The notes below the pieces were generated by a model. That model had not been told where the DNA came from and ran no database searches. It saw nothing but the letters and a program-made list of their open reading frames with translations. A stretch of DNA of 64,000 nt from Sarcodiotheca gaudichaudii (lineage: Eukaryota; Rhodophyta; Florideophyceae; Gigartinales; Solieriaceae). The position numbers were made by a program, and so were the translations under genes. The stretch is taken from the NCBI GenBank assembly GCA_032355985.1, contig JAUKVZ010000004.1, positions 1 through 64,000 on the forward strand. The letters run 5' to 3'. Positions 57,743 to 64,000 of the stretch are shown here, piece by piece (within the stretch, counting starts at the first letter, position 1; each line of letters opens with the position of its first letter).

Positions 57743-60033
57743 GGCGCGCTTTCGGCTCGGGCATCCTTGTCGCCCTTCTCGGCTTCCGGATACGCGATGC
57801 GCGCGTGGTAGATCGAGTTGAGCGACTTGACGAGCGACGCTTCGATGATGTGCAGCTCGCGCAGCGTCAGATCACTGTCATCGAACTGGCCGTCCATCAG
57901 TCGCTTCGTCGCGATGGAGTGCACCATCGCCTCGATGCGGCTTGGGGAAGGATCAGACATCGCGCGTGCCGCGGACTCGACGGCGTCGCACAACATCAGG
58001 ATCGCCGCCTCGCGCGTGCGCGGCTTCGGACCCGGATAGCGATATTCAACTTCGGCGGGATGCTCGGCATCCGCATCCTCATCCGCCTTCTTCTTGGCGG
58101 CGTGGAAGAAATACTCGACAAGCGTCGTGCCGTGATGCGATTCGATGTAGTGATGCAGCGCCCGCGGCAGGCCGTACTCGCGCGCCAGCTCGATGCCATC
58201 CTTTACATGGCCGACGATCACCAGCAACGACATCGCCGGGCTGAGGCGCGTGTGCCTGTTGGGGCCGCCCATCTGATTCTCGACGAAGTACTCGGGTTTG
58301 TTCATCTTCCCGATGTCGTGATAGAGGGCGCCGACGTAGAGATGCAGCCCATCGGCGCCGATGGCGTCCGCGGCGCTCTCGGCAAGCGTGGCGACGTTGA
58401 GCGAGTGGTTGTACGTGCCGGGCGCCCGCTGCTGCAGTTCGCGCAGCAAAGGGTTCTTCGGATCGCGCAACTCGATGAGTGTCATGCCCGTGATGATGTC
58501 GAAGATGCGCTCGAGCATCGGCAGGATGCCCAAAGTCAGGAATCCGACGCCCACACCAGCAAGGCCCGACAGGGCCGCATCCCAGCCGAGCTGTGTCCAG
58601 ATCGCCGGCACGATGGGCGATTCAAGCACGCCGGCAAGCGCCGAACATAGCGCCAGCACGCCGCCGGAGAAGAAGCCGGCGCGAATCAGCGCATCGCGCT
58701 GTCGCAGCTCGTGCAGCTTCCAGATCATCGCGCCCGAGCCCGCCATGATCATGGCAAGGAAGGACAGCGGCAGACTGAGCGCCAGGCAGACAAGAAGCCC
58801 GTGCATGGATGACAGCGCAAAGGCTGTGCGCTGCTCGTAGGCGATCACCATCGCCACGGCCACGAAGATCGTCGGACCGGTGGCGAAGAGATAGATGAAC
58901 TTGGGCTCGGCGATGGATGTCAGCGTCGCCGCCAGCAGCGCGATCGTCATCAGCGCCGTGATCGCGAAGATGCGCCACGGATTGCGCACGATGCGCGGGC
59001 AGAAAGTTGAGACATAGACACCCATGGCGATCGTGATGAGCAGCGCCGCGCCGACGGCGCCTGCGCGATCGATCCACACGCCAATGACATCGCGCTCGCT
59101 CTCAAACGCCACCTTCTCCTGCTCAAGCAGCGCGAAGGTCTTCTCATCAAGCACCTGGCCATCACTGTAGATCACGCGTCCGACCGGATGCTTGACGATG
59201 CTCGGCTCGATGGCCGCGACGAGTTGCTCTGCCAGCTCATCCGTGGCCGCCTGATCGAAGACGAAGGTCGGTCGATGTTTGTTGGAGAGGCGCTCGACGA
59301 TGAGATTTGCGACCTGTCCGCTGAAACCTTCGGCGCGGACGGCGCTGGACATTTCCTGCGTGTAGCGCTCGCCGCCGAACGCGATGAGTGTGTCCTTGTT
59401 GGATCGGCGCGCCGGCGCCAGATCCGTACGCAGCTCGATGCGATCGCCGGGCGCCTGCTGAGCAAGCTGCCAGGATTGCGATTCGATGACGGGGATCTTG
59501 CGCAGACGCCGGATCAGCCGCTCGACGCCGCGTGTCCAGGCGTTGAGACTGGCGTTGTCATCGGCGAACTCGCGGATGGCGTCCAGGCGCTCCTGAGTGA
59601 GATTGAACCCATCGCGGATATCCGGCGCGACCTGATCGAGCGATTCGACATCCGCCAGCGTTGTCGGCAGATTCTCCAGCGCCGATTCGATCTCGTTGAA
59701 GGCCGTCACATCCTCGATGTAGACGCGCGGCGCCGCGTTGCGGGCGCCCTGGCGGCGACTGCTTGTCGCCTCGGGATCTTCAAGTTCAAACGCGACGCGC
59801 ACGGTGCGCGTCTCCGTCATCACGCGGCCCGGCGACACCAGCAGGCGCGTCCGCGACCAGGAGATCAGCGAGCCGACGATCAGCGCAAAGAGCAGCGCAA
59901 GGAGCAGGCCGCGCACGGCGTTCGGCTTGCGCAGGGCGTCGCGCAGACGCGGGCCCGGGCGCGACATGCGCTTGCGAAGCTCATGCCGTCGCAGGCCGCT
60001 GCGTGTCGATTTGGACTGGGGTCGTTCGGGCAT
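57709..60033 (-). CDS. 7TM-HD family phosphohydrolase, PgpH-like
   Basis: The 774-residue protein has a basic N-terminus, TM helix at about 40-60, a large extracellular 7TMR-HDED domain (about 65-330), six more TM helices (about 330-510) and a cytoplasmic HD domain (about 540-740). VGALYHDIGKMNKPEYFVENQ holds the HD pair, LSLLVIVGHVKDGIELAREYGLP and HHGTTLVEYFFHAA the other metal His residues. Known PgpH proteins hydrolyse cyclic di-AMP to pApA. The upstream gene is PhoH, the usual neighbour. Cyclic di-AMP turnover is therefore likely, though no cyclase gene is in this window. Confidence 0.93.
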   Translation of the reverse strand: MPERPQSKSTRSGLRRHELRKRMSRPGPRLRDALRKPNAVRGLLLALLFALIVGSLISWSRTRLLVSPGRVMTETRTVRVAFELEDPEATSSRRQGARNAAPRVYIEDVTAFNEIESALENLPTTLADVESLDQVAPDIRDGFNLTQERLDAIREFADDNASLNAWTRGVERLIRRLRKIPVIESQSWQLAQQAPGDRIELRTDLAPARRSNKDTLIAFGGERYTQEMSSAVRAEGFSGQVANLIVERLSNKHRPTFVFDQAATDELAEQLVAAIEPSIVKHPVGRVIYSDGQVLDEKTFALLEQEKVAFESERDVIGVWIDRAGAVGAALLITIAMGVYVSTFCPRIVRNPWRIFAITALMTIALLAATLTSIAEPKFIYLFATGPTIFVAVAMVIAYEQRTAFALSSMHGLLVCLALSLPLSFLAMIMAGSGAMIWKLHELRQRDALIRAGFFSGGVLALCSALAGVLESPIVPAIWTQLGWDAALSGLAGVGVGFLTLGILPMLERIFDIITGMTLIELRDPKNPLLRELQQRAPGTYNHSLNVATLAESAADAIGADGLHLYVGALYHDIGKMNKPEYFVENQMGGPNRHTRLSPAMSLLVIVGHVKDGIELAREYGLPRALHHYIESHHGTTLVEYFFHAAKKKADEDADAEHPAEVEYRYPGPKPRTREAAILMLCDAVESAARAMSDPSPSRIEAMVHSIATKRLMDGQFDDSDLTLRELHIIEASLVKSLNSIYHARIAYPEAEKGDKDARAESAPQPAAAGNSPA

Positions 60034-60048
60034 CGTGTGCGCCTGTTG

Positions 60049-61101
60049 TCAGTCCTCACCTGTGAAGTCGAGATCGACGTGCTGCTTCGTCTTGCCTTCG
60101 CCGTACGCGTCGACAATGCGCTGCACCAGATCATGCCGGACGATATCTGCGCGGCTCAGGCTCACGAAGCCGATGCCGGGAACTCTGCGAAGTCTACGCG
60201 CTGCGTCGATCAGGCCGCTCTCCCTCGGATCGGGGAGATCGATCTGCGTCGAGTCGCCGGTGACGATCATTTTGGATCGCTGGCCCATGCGCGTCAGGAA
60301 CATCTGCATCTGGCCGCGTGTCGTGTTCTGAGCTTCATCAAGGATGATGATGGCGTCATTGAGCGTGCGCCCGCGAAGGAAGGCCAGCGGCGCCACCTCG
60401 ATCACATCGCTCGTGATGAAGCGCCGGATCGTGTCGTAATCCATCATGTCGTTCAGGGCGTCGAAAAGGGGGCGCAGATAGGGATTGATCTTCGCCTCCA
60501 TGTCGCCCGGCAGGAAGCCGAGCTTCTCGCCAGCCTCCACCGCAGGACGCGCCAGAATGACCTTTCTGAGCTTGCCGATCTTCAGCAGATGCACGGCCGC
60601 GGCCACCGCCAGATACGTCTTGCCCGTACCCGCCGGTCCGACAGCGAAGACCAGATCATGATCGCGGATCGCATCGAGATACGCCTGCTGATTGGGCGAA
60701 CTCGCCTGAATGGGCTTGCCATTGACGTAGACATCGAGCCGATCGCCCCACAAGGCGCCCAGCGCTCGACCATCGCCGGCCTGCTGACGGGAGGATCCCA
60801 TGAGCGCATCCATGGATGGGCGCTCGCCGGCATCGGCGATAATGCGCAGAACATCCGCGCGGCTGATGCTCTTTCGCCGCCTGGCCGTCTCGGTGAGCCG
60901 ATCTAAAACCTCACGAGCGGCGTGCACCGCCTGAGACTCGCCGCTGACTCGCACCACATCGTCGCGGGCGGCGATATTGACACCCAGCGCTTCGCGAATC
61001 AGCTTGAGGTTGCGTTCGGACGTCCCGAGGAGGGACACTCGGTCAGCGCCCTCTGGAACTCGAATGATCAATTCCACTCGAAATCGTCTCCACCACACCA
61101 T
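60049..61101 (-). CDS. phoH: PhoH family ATPase
   Basis: The start at 61101 yields 350 residues; the 61 residues before it have no family sequence, and a GTG at 61077 is an alternative. Residues 5-75 form a KH-like N-terminal domain (VSLLGTSERNLKLIREALGVNI). The RecA-like ATPase follows: GPAGTGKTYLAVA Walker A, IILDEAQNTTRGQMQMFLTRMG Walker B, and MIVTGDSTQIDLPD. PhoH/PhoH-like proteins are RNA-linked ATPases found with YbeY and PgpH; the PgpH-like gene follows 15 bases downstream, ybeY is not visible. Cytoplasmic. Confidence 0.94.
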   Translation of the reverse strand: MVWWRRFRVELIIRVPEGADRVSLLGTSERNLKLIREALGVNIAARDDVVRVSGESQAVHAAREVLDRLTETARRRKSISRADVLRIIADAGERPSMDALMGSSRQQAGDGRALGALWGDRLDVYVNGKPIQASSPNQQAYLDAIRDHDLVFAVGPAGTGKTYLAVAAAVHLLKIGKLRKVILARPAVEAGEKLGFLPGDMEAKINPYLRPLFDALNDMMDYDTIRRFITSDVIEVAPLAFLRGRTLNDAIIILDEAQNTTRGQMQMFLTRMGQRSKMIVTGDSTQIDLPDPRESGLIDAARRLRRVPGIGFVSLSRADIVRHDLVQRIVDAYGEGKTKQHVDLDFTGED

Positions 61102-61168
61102 GGAGCGCGTCCACCCCCAGGCAGACGCGATAGCCCCATCGCGGGACGTCTCTTCAAACGAACATTCT

Positions 61169-61606
61169 ATGGTCCATCGACCGAAATCACGCCCCGGTTC
61201 TGTCTTATCTGTTTGGTGTATTATCGGGTCGATCGCCCTGTGCGGGCTGTTCGTCCCAGGATGTTCCGGAGGCGGAGGGCCCATTCCGACGCCTCAAGGA
61301 CGGTCCGCCGCGGGCGAGGGCGAGTGGGACGATCTCGACGCGGCCATCTCCCGGGTCGCAACAGAGTTCGAATTGGGTCCGGTCAACAGCCAGAATCCGT
61401 CGCCGGACGTTCGGCTGTACGAACTCGTCACACTTCCGGGCGAGCCCGTCTACATCCGCTTCGAGCGAACGCACGCAACGTCTGACTACGCGCCATCGGC
61501 CGTCGAAATCACGGTGCAGTACGGCTACTTCGGTGACGCATCGAAGGAACAGGCCATCGCCGATTCACTTCGCGCCAACCTCGCGACGCTCGCCCAGGTC
61601 GACTGA
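61169..61606 (+). CDS. Small lipoprotein of unknown function
   Basis: The ATG at 61169 gives 145 residues with a lipoprotein signal, IALCGLFVPGC (Cys at about 31), then Gly-rich GGGGPIPTP. The mature domain is short (DDLDAAISRVATEFEL, then DVRLYELVTLPGEPVYIRFER and YAPSAVEITVQYGYFGD) and looks like an alpha/beta unit of about 100 residues. The family is unknown. It is divergent from phoH, 67 bases apart, and its last 42 bases overlap the end of the convergent comEC-like gene. Confidence 0.7.
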   Translation: MVHRPKSRPGSVLSVWCIIGSIALCGLFVPGCSGGGGPIPTPQGRSAAGEGEWDDLDAAISRVATEFELGPVNSQNPSPDVRLYELVTLPGEPVYIRFERTHATSDYAPSAVEITVQYGYFGDASKEQAIADSLRANLATLAQVD

Positions 61607-64000
61607 AAACGACGGACCGAGCATGGATCCGCCCCGGATCCCGCCGTCGGCGCCGATCTCGATCCACGCGGCGCCCGTCTCCACCGTCGACAGCCACATG
61701 CGGCCCGCGCGCACATCATCCCATCGTTCATCATCGCGCCGCATCGGTCCGGTGGACTGAATCGCCACGGGCGGATCGAGCGACTCGACGAATTGAATCG
61801 ACTGCGGGATCGCGCTTCCGTGATGAGGCGCCTCCATCACGTGCGGCGACAGCTTCGGCTCGGCGGCGACAAGCGCGCCGATGGCGTCCCGCTCGATATC
61901 GCCGCAGAAGAGCGCGCAACGATTTCCGGTGTCTGTCTCGACACTCACACGTGCGACCAGTGACGCATCATTGTCGCTTTCCCACACAGCCCCCTTCGCC
62001 GGCGCAAGAAACTCGACCGCCGCCGATCCGAGCCCAATCGCGTCCCCTCGGCTGACGACTCGAATCGCCACGTCGCGCCGGCGCAGTTCGCTGAGCATGT
62101 ATGCGGCCGCACTGTCGGGATCCTCTTCACAGTCGATCAGGAACTGCTCCCCAACGATCACTTCGCGCACGCCAAGGGGCTGAACAACATCGAGCACACC
62201 GGCAAAGTGATCGATGTTGGGATGCGTCAGCACGATGCGTTCGACGCGCCAGGCGCCGAGCGCCCGCACAGCTCTGGGAATCAGGCGCACACCGACGCCC
62301 AGCGAGCGCGAGCCGCAGTCCCACAGCATGGCGTCCGACCCGGAGCGCATGAGATGACACGTGCCCTCGCCGACATCGATGGTGTCGATGCGTAAAGGCG
62401 TGTCGCCGGGAAGCCGCGCCATCGACCATTGCTGGCCAAACCACGCGAGCACGATCGCCGTCGCAATCATGCCGCCTCGATCGCGCCAGGCGCCGCACCA
62501 GAGCCACCAGCCGATGACCATCGTCGCCCCGGCTGCCCAGAGCGCACCGACCGGCGGCGTGTTCATCGATGAGACAGGCATCGCGTCAACAAACGTCACG
62601 AAGTCGGCAATATTTGAAGCGAGCCAGTCCGCCGGCGCCGCAAGCGCCGATCCGGCGCGAGGCCAGAGCAGGCCGGCGATCAGCGTGGCATATCCGGCGC
62701 ACAGGGCGATGACGAAGATCGGCATCAGCAAAACGGTCACGATGGGCGCCAGCGGACTGAAGACACCGAAGTGGCACATGATCGCCGGCGTCGCGACAGC
62801 CCAGGCGCACACGCTTGCGCAGAAAGCGTCGCGAAACCACCAGCCGATACGCTGGCGCGAAGAGATCTCATCGGGCGCCGGGCGCTCACCGAAGAGCTTT
62901 GCCGCCAGCGGCCGGGTCAGCACAATCAGCGCCAGCACCAGCCCGAAGCTCAGCTGAAATCCGGGCGACCACAGATCCATCGGCCGCCAGAGCAGCACGC
63001 CAAGCGCAATCCACGCAAGCACGTTCACGGGATCATGTCTGCGGCCGAACATCTCCGCAATCGCAAAGCCGATGATCATCACCCCGGCGCGCACGACCGG
63101 TGTGCGCGAAGGCACGAGCGTCAGATATAGCAGCACGATGAGAATCAGCAGCGGCGCTTCCAGGCGGCCCCAGTCGCGAATCGCTCGCAACAGCACGAGC
63201 ACGGCGCCCGCCATGATGGCGATGTGCAGGCCGCTGATGGAAAGCAGATGCGCCAGGCCCACCCGCGCAAAGGCGCTTTGCGTTTCCTGCAATGACTGCG
63301 TCCGCTCGCCAAGGATGAGCGCATCCATCAGCGCAGGTCCGCGGCCTTCATCTCGCGGCATAAAAATCGCCATGGCGCGCGATCGCGCAGTGGCAAGCAG
63401 TTCCCCAAACGGGCCGCGCGCTCGCGGGGTCACATGGATCAACTCCGGCGAAGGGACACTCATCCATCCGGCCCGCCCATCCTGACGCGCCCACAGACGC
63501 CGATCGCCCTCTCCCGGATTCCGCGGCGGACCGATGCCGCGCACATGCCCCATCACGCGCACGCGATCGCCGGACTGAGCATCGAACGATCCTCGCTCCA
63601 GATCGACCACGATCTCTCCGGACACCGAGGCGCTTGAGCCATCGGCCAGCGCGATCGCGCGAGCGCGCATCGAGAATCGCTGCACAGGCGGCCGCCAGAC
63701 GAAGGGCGCCAGCGCGCCACTCTCGAACGCATGTTCCGACGGCGGCTCGATGATGACGCCCTCGATCTCGCAAATAGTTTCGCGATCCGTCGGCAACCAC
63801 CCAAGCAGCGCATCATCAGGCGCACTTCCAACGCGAAGCGTCCACCAGCCTGCGCCACATGCGCTGACGCTCAGAAGCATCAGCATCGCGCAGACATGAC
63901 GGCGGGCAGGCAGGGCGCCCAGCAGAAGCACGAATGATGCGATGAACAGCGGCGGCGCGTGTGTCAGCCCACACGCACGCGCCGCCAGCAACCCGATACC
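61565..64000 (-). CDS. ComEC/Rec2-type DNA uptake channel, 5' end beyond the window
   Basis: At least 811 residues are visible; the frame stays open to the window edge, so the N-terminus is missing. An OB-like DUF4131 part (about 60-180, VSGEIVVDLERGSF and GDRVRVMGHVRG) precedes the Competence domain with many TM helices (LISISGLHIAIMAGAVLVLLRAI is the signature). The C-terminal metallo-beta-lactamase domain (from about 525) has LTHPNIDHFAGVLDVV, where the metal motif HxxxDH keeps Asp and His. ComEC carries single-stranded DNA across the inner membrane; whether this organism is competent is unknown. No other com gene is seen. Confidence 0.9.
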   Translation of the reverse strand, partial: GIGLLAARACGLTHAPPLFIASFVLLLGALPARRHVCAMLMLLSVSACGAGWWTLRVGSAPDDALLGWLPTDRETICEIEGVIIEPPSEHAFESGALAPFVWRPPVQRFSMRARAIALADGSSASVSGEIVVDLERGSFDAQSGDRVRVMGHVRGIGPPRNPGEGDRRLWARQDGRAGWMSVPSPELIHVTPRARGPFGELLATARSRAMAIFMPRDEGRGPALMDALILGERTQSLQETQSAFARVGLAHLLSISGLHIAIMAGAVLVLLRAIRDWGRLEAPLLILIVLLYLTLVPSRTPVVRAGVMIIGFAIAEMFGRRHDPVNVLAWIALGVLLWRPMDLWSPGFQLSFGLVLALIVLTRPLAAKLFGERPAPDEISSRQRIGWWFRDAFCASVCAWAVATPAIMCHFGVFSPLAPIVTVLLMPIFVIALCAGYATLIAGLLWPRAGSALAAPADWLASNIADFVTFVDAMPVSSMNTPPVGALWAAGATMVIGWWLWCGAWRDRGGMIATAIVLAWFGQQWSMARLPGDTPLRIDTIDVGEGTCHLMRSGSDAMLWDCGSRSLGVGVRLIPRAVRALGAWRVERIVLTHPNIDHFAGVLDVVQPLGVREVIVGEQFLIDCEEDPDSAAAYMLSELRRRDVAIRVVSRGDAIGLGSAAVEFLAPAKGAVWESDNDASLVARVSVETDTGNRCALFCGDIERDAIGALVAAEPKLSPHVMEAPHHGSAIPQSIQFVESLDPPVAIQSTGPMRRDDERWDDVRAGRMWLSTVETGAAWIEIGADGGIRGGSMLGPSFSVDLGERREVGAK

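Noticed and set aside
59188-60906. Plus-strand frame of 572 codons opposite the PgpH-like and phoH genes
   Set aside because: Arg/Ala/Asp-rich shadow with no family motif; the minus strand carries HD, P-loop and TM signatures.

Overview
The window reads as chromosomal DNA from a free-living planctomycete, most likely class Phycisphaerae. The pointers are the dockerin-like CPxDLNGDGxVxxxDL motif, long Ser/Thr kinases carrying TPR or beta-propeller domains, many small lipoproteins and Arg/Ala-rich high-GC coding, and an EF-G-like GTPase. This placement is inferred from gene content alone. Genes are dense, in short operons on both strands, with no prophage, IS element or CRISPR array. The RNA genes are a tRNA-Leu(UAG) and a tmRNA.

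Layout. 1-3234: a partial GNAT acetyltransferase, then an odd hybrid ORF in which a receiver-domain N-terminus runs abruptly into the C-terminal half of a kinase plus beta-propeller protein; the join near 1070 looks like an assembly chimera or a recombination scar. 3240-9964: PhnP-like hydrolase, MazG-like pyrophosphohydrolase, Ser/Thr kinase-TPR protein, and a P1B-type metal ATPase with an unusual CPS motif. 10244-16888: a small HTH-like protein, then a minus-strand operon coding a DoxX-like membrane protein, a TonB-like N-terminus joined to a von Willebrand A domain, ExbB/TolQ, two ExbD proteins and a large secreted helical-repeat protein. 17079-27042: tRNA-Leu, class V aminotransferase, NAD(P)-binding protein, DNA polymerase III delta prime, phosphofructokinase, Rrf2 regulator, an Arg-rich secreted protein, Mrp and RmuC. 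27416-32124: a secreted protein built only of about 12 dockerin-like calcium-binding repeats, a LamG protein, a branched-chain amino acid type binding protein, and tmRNA. 32245-43646: an apparently dead secreted beta-lactamase-fold protein, EF-G-like GTPase, DNA polymerase III delta, a lipoprotein, PyrB, a HipBA toxin-antitoxin pair, guanylate kinase, a double zinc-finger protein, YggS and a peroxiredoxin.

43690-50996 is a compact peptidoglycan-recycling cluster: phosphoglycerate mutase, AnmK, MurQ, a sodium:solute symporter and NagZ with overlapping starts and stops, followed by a Tat/lipoprotein amidase. It implies a peptidoglycan wall that is turned over and recovered. 51087-64000: a secreted PPP-fold protein whose metal ligands are replaced, a secreted protein of unknown function, QueF, a TPR lipoprotein, endonuclease IV, an AtoE-type transporter, an alkyltransferase, the PgpH-like HD protein with PhoH, a lipoprotein, and a ComEC-type channel cut by the window end.

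The best candidates for undescribed biology are the TonB-like/vWA ExbBD operon (10756-15940), the all-dockerin repeat protein (27416-28534) and the two secreted pseudo-enzymes (32245-33585, 51087-52208). Starts were moved from the longest ORF wherever a ribosome binding site, signal peptide or family length argued for it.
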